NCBI GenBank assembly: GCA_037974665.1 | Contig: CM075772.1 | Coordinates: 42,498,552 to 42,562,551, forward strand | Source: Ehretia macrophylla | Lineage: Eukaryota > Streptophyta > Magnoliopsida > Boraginales > Ehretiaceae | Direction: 5' to 3' | DNA: 64,000 bases | Shown: piece after piece, positions 24,660-37,506 of the stretch | Numbering within the stretch: position 1 is the stretch's first letter | Layout: the number at the start of each line of letters is the position of its first letter | Translations under genes and position numbers: made by a program | The notes under the pieces: generated by a model | What the model saw: the letters and a program-made list of their open reading frames with translations, nothing else | Databases searched by the model: none | Told to the model about the DNA's origin: nothing

Positions 24660-26295
24660 ATGGGATTACCTTTTTATATCATCTTTGCCCTCCCATTCTT
24701 TCTACTTCTTGTTATTCACAGATACAAGAAATCTGGTGGAAAGAGCCGTGGTCCACCAGGTCCTCCAGGGCTTCCTATAATAGGAAACTTGCATCAAATT
24801 GATGCCAGCAACAGTCATGAATACTTTTGGAAACTATCAAAACAATATGGTCCTCTCATGTCCATGAAACTTGGTTCAAAGTCATTACTGGTGATTTCTT
24901 CAGCGAAAATGGCGGAAGAGGCCTTGAAGACACATGACGTGGTTTTTTCTGGAAGGTGCGATCTTTATAGCACGAGAAAGCTATCTTACAATGGCATGGA
25001 TATTGCATTCGCTCCCTATGGCGACTATTGGAGGGAGATGAGGAAGATTGGTGCTCTTCATCTTTTCAGCGTCAAGCAAGTCCAGTCTTTCCGGCCTATT
25101 CGCGAGGAGGAAGTGAAGCGCATGATACAACACATATCAAAACACGCCTCTACACTTGAAGTCCTCAACTTGTCTGATATGATCACCTCTCTAACAAGTA
25201 CCTTAATCTGTAGAGTTGCTTTTGGAAAGAGCTATGATGCAGAAGGTGGATATAAAAAGACAGTGTTTGATGATCTTCTACATGACCTTGAGATCATGTT
25301 GGAAGGCTTCTTTTTCTCTAATTATCTCCCCTCTCTGGGTTGGATTGATAAATTGACGGGCGTGACTGCAAGAATGGAAAGGACTTTCAAGGGGTTGGAT
25401 TCATTCTCTCACGAACTTGTCGAAGAGCACCTCAAACCAAACAGGCCTCAATCAATGGAAAATGACATTATCAGCCTCTTGCTCAAATTGCGGGAAGAGA
25501 AATCAATTCCTTTTGACTTGACAATGGATCACATCAAAGCAATGCTCGCGGTAAGCCTCATTCTTCAAAATTCTCATCTTATACTTGCTTCAAAATCTTA
25601 TAATTAGTTTCCAAAACAAAATGGTCATTATAAACAGAGAATTTGTCAATTAACATAAATTCTTTCCCTGTATTTATTTACAGGATATTTTTTCTGGTGG
25701 AACGGATACAAGTGCAGTCACAATAACTTGGGCTATGACTGCCTTGATGATGAATCCTCGTATCATGAACAAAGTTCAAGCAGAAATCCGGGGTTTAGGC
25801 AAAACCGAAGGTCTACTAACAGAAGATGATATTCAAAATTTTACCTATCTCAAGGCAGTAGTTAAAGAGACTTTAAGATTGTTTCCACCAATTCCACTCT
25901 TATTACCAAGGGAAACAATTGACAAGTGCGTAATAGATGGATATGAAATTCAACCTAAAACCATAGTTTTCGTTAATGCATGGGCCATTGCAAGAGATCC
26001 AGAATATTGGGACAATCCAGATGAGTTCTTGCCCGAGAGATATTTGAACAGTGCAATTGACTACAGAGGGCAACATTTTGGTCTCATTCCATTTGGAGCG
26101 GGGAGAAGAGGTTGCCCCGGAATCTCTATGGGAGTAGCAACAGTGGAGCTTACACTCGCCAATCTTCTCAACTCATTTGATTGGGAATTACCTGCTGGAA
26201 TGAAGAAAGAAGACATCGACATCGATGCCCTCCCGGGACTTGGCTTGCACAAGAAGAATCCCCTCTGCCTTGTACCAGTAAAGCGCAGCAATTAA
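24660..26295 (+). CDS. Cytochrome P450 copy B (CYP71/CYP83-like)
   Basis: This is an intact P450 of 500 residues. Exon 1 is 24660-25550 (297 codons), the intron is 25551-25683 (GTAAG...ACAG, phase 0) and exon 2 is 25684-26295. It has the N-terminal anchor, PPGPPG hinge (32-37), WREMR (124-128), GGTDTS (302-307), ETLR (359-362), PERY and the haem-ligand loop with Cys441, so catalysis should be possible. It is in opposite orientation to its neighbours: head-to-head with copy A 10 kb away, tail-to-tail with copy C 6 kb away. It differs from A at about 8 residues and from C at about 12. Similarity to the CYP83 and CYP71AZ type enzymes is my impression only; the product is unknown. Confidence 0.95.
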
Positions 26296-26675
26296 TTTGG
26301 AGGCCCTACAAATTATTTGAATACCTATGAATTATTGACATTTGGTTCTGATTTAATAATCTTCCGGAACATGCTGAGAGCTATGTAAGAAGAAATCAGC
26401 CTGCATAAGGAAAAAAAAATGTCCTCACAAGTTTTATTACGCTGATCTTCCTTGTACCCAGATGTCTATGTGAATCTCTAGTTCAGTGTTCTTTTCTTCC
26501 TTCGAAAACGTGTCGATCAATACCTCAATTCATTTTTCTGCCCCATCTGTTTCATTACCTATAAGTTTAGGTTGAAAATAAATAGTTCTGGTCAAACGGA
26601 CTTAAAACCCCGAAAGTTTTCAAGCTTTGGAAAATAATATGTAGGGGTGATTGTTCTTTAGATATATATTCGTAA
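26296..26675 (+). other. 3' flank of P450 copy B
   Basis: The first 120 bp after the stop codon align with the 3' flanks of copies A (12755-12874) and C (32405-32527), probably the 3' untranslated region. Similarity ends near 'tgtaagaag(a/c)aatcagc'. The remainder shows nothing recognisable. Confidence 0.6.
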
Positions 26676-27060
26676 ATAATTAATTTGGTCTTTTATTTTT
26701 AGAGTTTGTGTCATTTTGGTCTTTATTTTTCAAAATATACTATTTTAGTCCTATATCTTTATTATTTGTTATAACTTAGTCCTTATTTTTCAAAATGTAA
26801 CATTATAGTTCGTATACATATCATTTGTTCCAACTTAGTACTTATCTTTTAAAATGGTGAAAGACTAACATAGACCATAATGACAAAAATAAGGATTAAA
26901 TTGAGAAAAATAGTAAAAATACGGGATTAAAATGGTACATTATAAAATATAAAGACTAAGTTGGAAGAAGTGGTAAAAAAATAAAACTAAAAAAATATAT
27001 TTTGAAAAATAAAAATTAAAATAACACAAATTTTAAAGATAAGAGACCAAATTAAATATT
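26676..27060. mobile_element. Fold-back element 1
   Basis: A 385-bp imperfect palindrome. The left arm begins 'atttggtcttttattttta' and the right arm ends 'taagagaccaaat'. Each arm holds a repeating theme of 'tagtcc(t)tatttttcaaaat'. It resembles the elements at 38377 and 49900 that carry Mutator-like 9-bp duplications, but no duplication is clear here. Confidence 0.6.
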
Positions 27061-27755
27061 TATCCTATTTCTTTTACTTTGGACAAATTAGGGTGGTTGT
27101 TGACCTTGCGGTGCCCCTTTTTTTTTTTTTTTGCGGTGCCCATTTTTGGTTGTCATTTTCGTTTTGATTGGTATATTGGTGCTACATTGAAAGATGCATG
27201 TGGTTGCTTTTGGTTGGTTTATTTGATGCAAGTTTTTTGGTGCTATTAATTTTAATATACATATGTTAGTTTATTATTCATGGATTGGACACATCGTGGT
27301 TGTTGTGTACTTTGAGAATACAATTGTGAATTCTACATTGAACTACTATGAATTGTTAATTTGCAATTGTAAATAAAGTTATTGTAATCGTTTGCGATGA
27401 TTCGATACAATTCATCTAAAAAAATGGATACAAATCAATAGACAAATTATAAATTAATATGAATCGCATGCCGAATCATAAAAAATGGTATCAAATCGTA
27501 TTAAATCGGCCAATTCACCAATTCATCCGTTGCATTGCTATGATGCTTCTTTTTTTTTTTATCTTCTATCTGATGTTATGGTGCTTGTCAGTAGAGAAAC
27601 AAAAGAAAAGGAAACGGGACATGTGGAGGCAAAATTGAGTGAAAGAAAAGGCAAATGCCTTCATTATTATTGTCTTCTTTTGTCAAAGAGTCAAAGGTGA
27701 ATGGTAAAAGCAAAAAACAAAAGCCTTAAATTTCACCTTCGTTCCTATCTGGTTA

Positions 27756-28108
27756 GGAAAATTGCATAAATAGTGTTTCTTATTTTTTTAAAATTTCAAA
27801 TTAGTTCTTATTGTTTAAAATTAGTTCCTATTATTTTTTTAAAAAAATTTAAATTTATCTCTATTGTTCAAAATAAACCAATTTAGTCTCTACTATTCTT
27901 CAAAAAAATTTAATTTAGCCAATTTATACAATGACTAAACTGATTTTTTTTTAAAAAAAATAATAGGGATTAAATTGGCTAACTTTGAATAATAGAGACG
28001 AATTTAAAATTTTTAAAAAACGATAACAACTAAATTGATTAATTTTGAATAATATAGACGAATTTGAAACTTTAAAAAAATAATAGGAACCATTTGCTCA
28101 AATTTTCC
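27756..28108. mobile_element. Fold-back element 2
   Basis: A 353-bp imperfect palindrome begins GGAAAATTGC and ends CAAATTTTCC. Its arms repeat a 'tagt(c/t)cctattattttt' theme. It is of the same general design as the elements at 37507, 38377 and 49900. No protein is encoded. Confidence 0.6.
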
Positions 28109-28849
28109 TTCTTGTTTAATACAGAGGTTTTTATTTTAATGAAAAGAAAAAACATAAACTAACTATAATAATTTTTTTCTTTATATCATCTTTTAATATT
28201 ATAATTCACGATTCGATACGATTTACGATTCAAAAAAATAAGATTTCGATTCATGATTTGACAACTATAGACTCACTTCTATGTACAATAGGTCGTTGAT
28301 TGCAATTCTTTTTAAGTACCTTTTGAAAACAAGAAATTATATAGGAGAAGAGGTGTTACAACATTTCTCGTATCAAGAAGGTTAATACGTAACATCTTTA
28401 ATATCAAACACGTAACCTTTGTTAAATTAGAGGGAATAATACACAACCTTTTAGAAAATTAGATGCAACAATTTCACACTTTCGTTGTTTGAAAATAAGA
28501 AGGTTATAACGTATATGAAACAACCAATTGTAATTTCTCACTTATATCAGACAACAAGGTTAACTAAAAAAACATGATAAATTAAACATTGTTTTTCTTT
28601 TTTTTTTTTAATCCAAGAGAAGCTCTAGCTGTTTTACATTATTTAAAATGTTAAACACGATACTTGATCTCGAAGTACATAAATTAACTCTTCACCATGA
28701 TCATGGTCATCTTCTTCCATTATACGAGGGGCGGCATGTGGAATCACAGGTAGCCCACTAGGTTTTTAACTTGCCTTTTGCGGGTTACCTCATTTGAACC
28801 TGCATATGAGAGCTCCTATGCATTACTAGATTCAAAAGACAAGTCACAT

Positions 28850-29095
28850 TCAGGCTGCCACCCCCGGCCCCTCAATATTTTTTTTCAAAAAAGTCTATAT
28901 AATTTCGTTAAAAAAAAAGTTATCATCATTAAAAAAATTTATGTAATATTATTAAAAATAAGTTAATCCCCCCCCCCCCCCCCCCCCCCTCACCCCCCAC
29001 TTTCTCATTTTTTTTTCTTTTATCATGAATGTTCTTATTTTAATCTTAACCTCGCTAATTTTAAAATTCTAACTCCGCCCCTGATTTAAAAAACT
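28850..29095 (-). mobile_element. hAT-like MITE with poly-C tract
   Basis: On the minus strand it starts CAGGGGCGGAGTTAGAATTT, the terminus of a very common plant hAT-like MITE type, and reaches 'gaggggccgggggtggcag'. It contains an uninterrupted run of about 22 C at 28968-28989 on the plus strand. The left edge is approximate and no target duplication was established. Confidence 0.45.
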
Positions 29096-29630
29096 AATTA
29101 GTATTAATTAGGTGGAATTGTTTTGTATATTGGTTTTGGATCTCTTGATTTGTCAATATGGGACAATGGTATTTTTAATACTCTTGAAAGAGTGTTTTGA
29201 CGCTCTTATATATCTACGGATATAGAAAATACTCTCCTCACGTGTAATTAGATTAAAGAAGCGTTTCAAATAGGAAGGTGATATGGAGGAACACAGAGAA
29301 CAGAGATGGGCAATCAAGGGGAGAGGGCCGACTAATGCATATGGTAAAACCGCCTAAGCTCGGCGTTGGTTCACTCTTTTGTATCAATATGAAATTTTCA
29401 CTGAAATTGGTCTCACTCTATTTTTCTGTGCCAACTCTCTTATGTAGCGCTATGAAATTTTCACTGAAGATTTATCGCCAATCGCCAATCGCCAATCGCC
29501 AAACACTTTCGTTCCTAAAATATTATCCAAGCATAAGAGATTGGTTAACTAAATTTAAAGATCCATTGTGAGGATTCATGACGAAGAGAAGACTAGCAAT
29601 AGCATCTTAGTGGATAGAAATGGTATTTGA
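29096..29630. other. Intergenic DNA with small tandem repeats
   Basis: The phrase 'tatgaaattttcactgaa' occurs twice about 61 bp apart (near 29389 and 29450), followed by four tandem copies of a 7-bp unit ATCGCCA (about 29473-29501). The open frame across 29278-29571 shows no domain I know. Confidence 0.5.
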
Positions 29631-29631
29631 G

Positions 29632-30492
29632 TTGGGCCGATACAAATCCAATTTAGTTCAGCACACGAAAATTCGGGCTTAGTTCAGTTCGATTGAAAGT
29701 AGGCTCGACTCAGTCCAACCCACCACATATAAGTGGACCGAGCTAAGTCATATATTTTTTGACCCAATCTATTTGTGCCCAAGCCCAGCATAGACCTAGC
29801 TCGAACCCAGCATAAGCCCAGCTCGAGTCCAACTAAGCCCATAAGCTCAGATGTTTGGAATCATTTTGCTTACTTTGAAGAACATGGGTATGTAATTTAT
29901 AACTATTGTGAACGTAAATATATATTTTATTGTCAATTTGGAACTAGAACGCTTGTAAGAAATCTTGTATCTCAACACTCAAATATTTTAAACTCTTTCA
30001 ATTCTCAACCACCGCCACCACTACCACCAGCAGGCCTAGCACCCGCACAAGGAACACTTATCTATCAACTTTCTTTAAGCATTTAAGTAATGTTTGTTTT
30101 TTATATTTATTAGTAACGTATATATGTCTCGTGAACTTATGGTATGTTAAGTAATGTTTTATCATTTATAATAATATTATCAATAAACTTATATTTTGTT
30201 AATCGTTAAATTAACTTTTTTGTAAAAAAGGTTAAAGTTAAGTTTTTTTATTATTAATCCAACTATCAAAATTGAGAACACACTAATCACGAAAAAAAAA
30301 ACAAAAAAACAAATGGGGTGGCCCAGCCCAACTCGTGACTTGTAGGAGCGGGCTCGTGGGGCGAGTTGGGTCCTATATTTTAATAATTGAGTCCAACCCA
30401 ACTCAACTCACTAAACATATGTGCCGAGCCAAACTCATTTTTCTTAACCCATGATTCGACCGTGTCGTGCCGCGCTAGTCAATTTGTCAGCT
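29632..30492 (+). mobile_element. hAT transposon relic with BED finger fragment
   Basis: The frame at 29775-30086 contains a degenerate BED zinc-finger pattern (SDVWNHF, then CERKYIF, then a leucine/histidine stretch with LVSQHSN), which begins many plant hAT transposases. The right end 'gtcaatttgtcagctctag' and the nearby block rich in 'cccaactcg' resemble hAT termini and subterminal regions. Only one end is recognisable and most of the transposase is missing. This is a fossil fragment, not a functional gene. Confidence 0.55.
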
Positions 30493-30509
30493 CTAGTAGT
30501 GGACATTAG

Positions 30510-30830
30510 TGTTAAGAATTATGAGTTTCTATTTTAAAACCAATTGGTGCCAAGTGAAGTGAGTAGCCTACGATCTTATAAGGTGGTCTCTCACGTGTGA
30601 CTTGATTTGTGAGGAGTCACACGTGGAAGATTGAACAGACGTGGTTCTAATTTAAGATAGGTCGCAAGCGGATGAATTAAATTAGACCAAGAGTCTAACT
30701 CTTATACTATATTAAAAATCATGAGTTTTTATCTTAAGACTAATTGGTGTTAAGTGTAGTAGCTCAAGATCTTATAAAGTAGTTTTAAAATTTCTAATTT
30801 TTTAATGTGGCACAAATATATATTCTAACA
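30510..30830 (-). mobile_element. Second TRIM element, compact
   Basis: It has the same LTR family as the TRIM at 17074-18493. It begins TGTTAAG and ends TTCTAACA, with LTR-like ends around a short interior that still shows a decayed primer-site motif near 30690-30706 ('gagtctaactcttatacta'). The total is 321 bp because it lacks the nested LTR. It serves as the empty-site reference for the first copy. Confidence 0.65.
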
Positions 30831-32404
30831 TTTCCTATGTTTGAAATAATAAAATATAGCTAAAAAAGTTTCTCGAAAATAAGTTTGCAAAGGGAAAAAT
30901 TGTCCAACTTACCGCAATTCAAGTAAGAGTTCAAGAAATTGTAGGATTTATTGATGAAGCCCTTGATCCGAATTTCCTATGCCTAGACAAGTGGCACCAT
31001 CCCAGGTTAAGCTATATGTATGATTTTCAATCTTTACCCAAATTCTTCCTAGCCACAAGCTAATCCCTCTGAAGACATTAAAAGTCAAGGTTTTCTTCTT
31101 CTTTTTTTTTCGTTTTTTGGTAGAGGCCACAATTATATATTTTTCTTTTCCTTTTGTGTTCAACGTTCCCCTCTTTTTTGTTTTTGTTTTTTTATTTGCT
31201 TGCCATTTAGCCGACAGTATGGTGAATTTTAGGCATCCACTTAATTAAACCCACTAATCAGCGGTTACCATCATAGCATATCCATAATCTCATGGATTTG
31301 AAGTCAAATTTTAATTAGCCAAAAAAAAAAAAAAAAAAGGCCCAAATTTCAGGGTCGTTACAATATATCTTTTGAGAATCCGACTTTGTCAAATTGAGGA
31401 ATAGGACTTTAAAAATTCAATAGTAGATTTGCGTTATTCGAACAAATTATCCCACTGTAATCGAAAGCTGAAATTCTTGATGTAGCCAATAAGAGAGCTT
31501 CCATATTTCTCTGTCAAGATTGCGATTTCTTCAAATGGTGGAAGCCGTACAAGGCAAGTTAAGAAGCTAGTAGGCTACTACTATTGATTCCACATGCCGT
31601 CACTGGTATAATGGAAGAAGATGACAATAATGATGGTGAAATGGTTTTGTACTTTGTGAAGAAGTAAGTCTAATGATGTTGAAAAAAAAAAAAAAAAAAT
31701 GTCTAATGATGTTGAGATGATAAAGATGCATGTAGATAAGGAATAATGGAAGTGAGAGATTAAAATTAAAATTAACAAATGCTACGTATTACCCTTCTGA
31801 CAAAAGCCTCTCCTATACAATTTCCAATTTTCAAAAGTACCTAAAAGATTTTTAATCAACAAATTGTTGCATTATTTACGGAAATTGTTATTTAAAACAT
31901 TTGTGAGTCTTACTTTCTTTTATAACTTATTAGTAGGGCCGACACCACCACAAGATAGAATTCACGATTGTACTCTCAAAGTAAACGAAACAATAGTTAA
32001 TAGTTGTTTTATAAAGACAACCACAAAGAGTTTCGCTGTCAAAGAATAATAAACTAACAACATATATTAAAGTAACACCAAGTCACTAATTACATGCATC
32101 AAATAAACCAACCAAAAGCAACAACGTGCACCATTGAATGCATCATTAAATTTTGACAAAAAAAAAAAAAAAACAAAGAATGCATCATTAAATGCAGCAC
32201 CAATATACCAATCAAAATTGACCCAAAACAAAATATATATATATATTTACCAATCAAAAGAAATTGAAGATGACAGCCAACAAAGGGACCACCACCACAA
32301 GGTCAACAAAGAAACACTCTCAGGGAAAAAAAAAAAAAAAACAAAGAAAAACGGAACTTGAGAATAACAAAAAAAACTGCGTACAAAGAAGATATGCATT
32401 TTTT
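30831..32404. other. Intergenic DNA, possible gene fragment
   Basis: Most of this is low-complexity DNA with A tracts. On the minus strand near 31435-31545 there is a short open stretch reading LPPFEEIAILTEKYGS that could be a fragment of a gene, but I do not recognise it. The last 120 bp (32405-32527, not counted here) belong to the conserved 3' flank of copy C. Confidence 0.4.
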
Positions 32405-32527
32405 TTTTTTTCTTTACGCAGGCTGATTGCTTCTTACATAGCTCTGAGCATGATCGAGAAGCTTAGTAAACAAGAACCAAGTACTAATAATTCACAAGTC
32501 ATTCTTATGATTTGTAACGCCTCCAAA

Positions 32528-34163
32528 TTAATTGGTGCACTTTACTGGTACAAGGCAGAGGGGATTCTTCTTGTGCAAGCCAAGGCCCGGGAGAGCATCG
32601 ATATCGATGTCTTCTTTCTTCATTCCAGCAGGTAATTCCCAATCAAATGAGTTGAGAAGATTGGCGAGTGTAAGCTCCACTGTTGCTACTCCCATAGAGA
32701 TTCCAGGGCAGCCTCTTCTTCCGGCTCCAAATGGAATGAGACCAAAATGTTGCCCTCTGTAGTCAATTGCACTGTTCGAATATCTCTCGGGCAAGAACTC
32801 ATCTGGATTGTCCCAATATTCTGGATCTCTTGCAATGGCCCATGCATTAACAAAAACTATGGTTTTGGGTTGAATTTCATATCCATCTATGACGCACTTG
32901 TCAATTGTTTCCCTTGGTAATAAGAGTGGAATTGGTGGAAACAATCTTAAAGTCTCTTTCACTATTGCCTTGAGATAGGGAAATTTTTGAATATCATCTT
33001 CTGTTAGTAGACCTTCGGTTTTGCCTAAACCCCGGATTTCTGCTTGAACTTTTTTCATGATACGAGGATTCATCATCAAGGCAGTCATAGCCCAAGTTAT
33101 TGTGACTGCACTTGTATCCGTTCCACCAGAAAAAATATCCTGTAAATAAATACAGGGAAAGAATTTATGTTAATTGACAAATTCTCTGTTTATAATGACC
33201 ATTTTGTCTTGGAAACTAGCTATAAGATTTTGAAGTAAGTATAAGATGAGAATTTTGAAGATTGAGGCTTACCGCGAGCAATGCTTTGATGTGATCCATT
33301 GTCAAGTCAAAAGGAATTGATTTCTCTTCCCGCAGTTTGAGCAAGAGGCTGATAATGTCATTTTCCATTGATTGAGGCCTGTTTGGTTTGAGGTGCTCTT
33401 CGACAAGTTCGTGAGAGAATGAATCCAACCCCTTGAAAGTCCTTTCCATTCTTGCAGTCACGCCCGTCAATTTATCAATCCAACCCAGAGAAGGGAGATA
33501 ATTAGAGAAAAAGAAGCCTTCCAACATGATCTCAAGGTCATGTAGAAGATCATCAAACACTGTCTTTTTATATCCACCTTCTGCATCATAGCTCTTTCCA
33601 AAAGCAACTCTACAGATTAAGGTACTTGTTAGAGAGGTGATCATATCTGACAAGTTGAGGACTTCAAGTGTAGAGGCGTGTTTTGATATGTGTTGTATCA
33701 TGCGCTTCACTTCCTCCTCGCGAATTGGTCGGAAAGACTGAACTTGCTTGGCGCTGAAAAGATGAAGAGCACCAATCTTCCTCATCTCCCTCCAATAGTC
33801 GCCATAGGGAGCGAATGCAATATCCATGCCATTGTAAGATAGCTTTCTCGTGCTATAAAGATCGCACCTTCCAGAAAAAACCACGTCATGTGTCTTCAAG
33901 GCTTCTTCCGCCATTTTCGCTGAAGAAATCACCAGTAATGACTTTGAACCAAGTTTCATGGACATGAGAGGACCATATTGTTTTGATAGTTTCCAAAAGT
34001 ATTCATGACTGTTGCTGGCATCAATTTGATGCAAGTTTCCTATTATAGGAAGCCCTGGAGGACCTGGTGGAGCACGGCTTTTTCCACCAGATTTCTTGTA
34101 TCTGTGAATAACAAGAAGTAGAAAGACTGGGAGAGCTAAGATGATATAAAAAGGTAATCCCAT
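32528..34163 (-). CDS. Cytochrome P450 copy C (CYP71/CYP83-like)
   Basis: This is an intact P450 of 500 residues. Exon 1 is 33273-34163, the intron is 33140-33272 (133 bp) and exon 2 is 32528-33139. All key motifs are kept: the hinge (APPGPPG here rather than GPPGPPG), WREMR (124-128), GGTDTS (302-307), ETLR (359-362), PERY and the haem loop with Cys441. It is the most diverged of the three close copies (about 17 residue differences from A and 12 from B), with changes including DIQKFPYLK for DIQNFTYLK and an altered C-terminus (VKCTN). It lies tail-to-tail with copy B. The intron is nearly identical to those of A and B, which points to recent duplication or gene conversion. Confidence 0.95.
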
Positions 34164-34248
34164 CTTTTCAATAGCTTTTGAGAGAATTGCTGATGATATG
34201 TTTTTGTGAAATGAGGTGCTATGTTCAACCTCAAAGATTCAACTCGGT

Positions 34249-34318
34249 TATTTATACAAGAAAAGAATCATCTATAAGCTGCTCAAGTTTGACAAAGAAC
34301 AGACATAGGCTGCTCAAG
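34249..34318 (-). promoter_or_regulatory. Promoter of P450 copy C: TATA box and paired motif
   Basis: On the minus strand TATAAATA is at 34249-34256, and two copies of CTTGAGCAGC lie at 34278-34287 and 34309-34318, again 31 bp apart. Similarity to the copy A promoter continues to about 34350 and then stops. Confidence 0.7.
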
Positions 34319-34379
34319 TGGTGTACCAGAAGCTTATAATTTATTGAATTTTTTAATGTCGTAGTGCGTTCTTTTTCAT

Positions 34380-37300
34380 TTGCCCGTCAGAGTAATGTCC
34401 TCCTACCTAGAGTTTTTCTTTTTCCAATTTGTGTCAATGATTGCATATATTAAGCTACCACCATCTAGTGGTGTGTTTCTTTGGCTGTTGTATTTGTGAA
34501 AAATTATGAGATAAATTTTTATAAGTAATATCGTTTAATATATATATTATATAATATATATTATATAATTATATATTAAGCAGAAAATAATAAGTAAAGA
34601 GAAGTTTATCCAAACTGGAGTAGTTTGGGTTGTCAACGTTGAGATGATACTTTTTGCTAAATGTCCTTTGTGGGACTTTGTGGGCATTAGATATTTGGGT
34701 AAATTGCTTTAAACCCCTTGTGATCAGATTTAAATACACACAATTTTTTTATTGTTCAAAAATTTCCTTTAAACTCCCTTGTAGTCATTTAAAAGTACAC
34801 GTAATTCCTCTGTCCGACAATAATTCTGTCTAAATTAACAAGAGTGCATTACACCTGAATGTTTTACAAATTAAATATGATGGGTATTTAACGAATCCTT
34901 TAACGAAATAAGTGTATTGTATGATCAATATGCCCCTTATTCCATGTATAATAGAAACAATCCACGCTTTGAGCTTCAACATTGGAGAAGACGCATGTTA
35001 GCTTGCTGTGAAGGAGACGCGGTGAGTTCTTTTATTTATTTATTATTAATTATAACACAATAACTCTCTGGTTTGTTTATTTACATTTTTAAATTTTCTA
35101 TACATTTACCTTTTTTATTAGCACGTAATTACTCTTCTTTGTGAAAAATCCACTTTGTAGAAAAAAACTGAAATGTCAACAAATGGAACATACCTAGAAA
35201 CAGTAGATGCACCAGAGCAAAAGCCTTTTGCTTGAGATGAAAACAATACAAAAATCAATTAAGACTTTCGCGTGAGTGAGCCTTCCACTCACTAGAGCCT
35301 TTCACAAGCGACAATCGAATGAAATGCACCAGAGCCTTTCGCGTGAGTGGGCCTTTCGCATGGTGAATCTTCTTGAATCAAATAGATGGCTTTAGAGTGA
35401 GTGAGAGAGCATACCAGCCCTTAGAACAAATGGAAAAATGGTAAAAGATGCTAAGTTAAAAACAAGGGCATAAAAGACTTTTTGCTAACTTCCATGAATG
35501 AAATAGACGGTGTGTTAATTTTGCCATGCATGTGCACTTTTAAATGACTACATAGACTCTGGAGTAATTTACTCTAGATATTTTGATATTCAACATTTCA
35601 AAATGACCCATTTATTCTTCTAATTTTATACATGAGACAATGTTTGCCGAGGTGTTTATTCCTTTTAATTTTTAGCAGTTAAAAGAATGGTAACGGTTTG
35701 AATAATCGCAAAAAATAACAAAATTATAACTAAAACCTAACGACTTTTAAAATCATTAACTATAACCATAACCGTTAAAATTTTTAAAAACTGCGGTTTA
35801 TCGTAACCGTAATCATTTAACTGAAAAAAATAGTTTAAATAAAAAAACCTAAAAAAATAATGTAAGGAAAATTAGTTTAAATATGAAGAAATCAAAAATA
35901 AAAGAATTAAAGCGAATGATAAAACTTGAAATAAATTACATAATAATTTTATAAGTAAAAATCAAAATCAATAAGTTAAACAAAAAGAAATTCATTACCA
36001 AGTATCGAACGAGAAACGTATTTTCTTTCGTTTCAACAAGTAAACCTGACAATTCCTAAGAGTGTAAGTATTAGTCTAATAGGCGTAGCCCATTTCTTTT
36101 AATTGAGCTTAGTTTATTTTTTTAATTGAGTTTAATAATCTCTTTTAAATAATAAATTATCCAATCCTGACTTGAGATTAGTGTAAAAAATTAATAATTT
36201 TTATAAAATTATAAAATAATACAGTTAAAATATTTTCTTTATATTTTATAGACCCAAATATTTTATAAATTAATAATAAATTGACTATGAAACTTTCTCA
36301 AAATATGAATCAATAGTAGTTGTACTTTGTTAAAATTCAAATATAGTTGAATCTCATCTTTAATGGTGCACAATGCGCCTAAAAGTCCTAGGGTTACTTT
36401 TTTGTGTTGCAAAAAAAAGTTTTGAAGTATCATTAATGTTTTGAGTGCTTTCATGCATGACATCGATTCTAAAAGTTGTGTATTATTATCAACTTCAACT
36501 TCAGCTTTATTTTGAGAAACAATTCTATACTGGCATCATTTTCACTCAAAAAATTCAAGAGGTAGTTGAGAAACTTATTCAGTACCCCAACTCATTAATT
36601 ACGATCCTTATTTTAGTAATGGTGTGTCTATTTTAATAAATTAATAGTTACCTAAATTAATAGAATTTAAGTTGTTCAAACACTATTAATTCAAATAGGT
36701 TATACTGTATATCAGAATTATGCTAGAAGCGGTTGAAGAAGAAGTTAAAGAACTAGAAAGCAAATTTATGAAATTATAACCAACAAATAAAGAATACATA
36801 TCTAGTATACAACATAGTTACTGCAAACTTTGTTAAAAGTTCTTAAGTTTTGGGTTTTCAAGTAAAGAGAATCCTACATCTAAGATACTATTTTTTTTTT
36901 TTAAAAAAAAAAAAAGGTATTACACATTCTTTACATTTTTTGTGTAACTATACTTGGAGATCTCTATTTCGTAAATTTACCAACGCTTCGCCATTACAAC
37001 ATGACAATTTTCACATTGTTGTTCGTTAATTCTATTACTAGATATTCAGCTTTTTGACCAAATTTTGTCTAGGTGTGTTTGAAGACGATATTACTATTCA
37101 TTTATAAGGGGGGAAAAAAATTCAATGGCTTCGAGTATGGCACATGGTGCTATTGTATTTGCATTTGTTTCTAATTATATATGTAACGTAAACAAAACCT
37201 TAAACAAATCTTGTACCCGGGAGAGCAATGCAACTATTTTATTCTGGCTAACCTTTGTTGACAAATAATCGCATGATTAAACAAATCTTGTCTGCAAGAG

Positions 37301-37506
37301 TAATTTTACTTTACTCTTAGTTGCCATTCTTGACTAACAATAATGAAATGATTAAACAAATCTTTGGTCTTTGGTTTTTTGTGCTGGGTGGTCTTTGGTT
37401 TTTTGTGCTGCTTCATCGTGTGTGTGCTGGTGTTCTGCCATGGTCCTATTACCACTGGTGATTGGTCGCTACACAATTCGAGGTACAAAGATGGAGTCAG
37501 AATTTT
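34380..37506. other. Intergenic DNA with an old inverted-end element
   Basis: Between about 34695 and 35580 a segment starts 'gggtaaattgctttaaaccc' and ends with a roughly inverted match ('ggagtaatttactcta'), suggesting an old inverted-end element of about 0.9 kb. Its middle (35265-35350) repeats the phrase 'cgcgtgagtg(a/g)gcctt'. Near 37370-37410 the phrase 'ggtctttggttttttgtgct' is tandemly repeated. No gene was found. Confidence 0.45.

Noticed and set aside
26061..26291. 76-codon antisense frame overlapping the P450 haem region, also at 12879-13109 and 32532-32762
   Set aside because: It recurs only because the three genes are near-identical; it is a shadow of exon 2 with no independent support.
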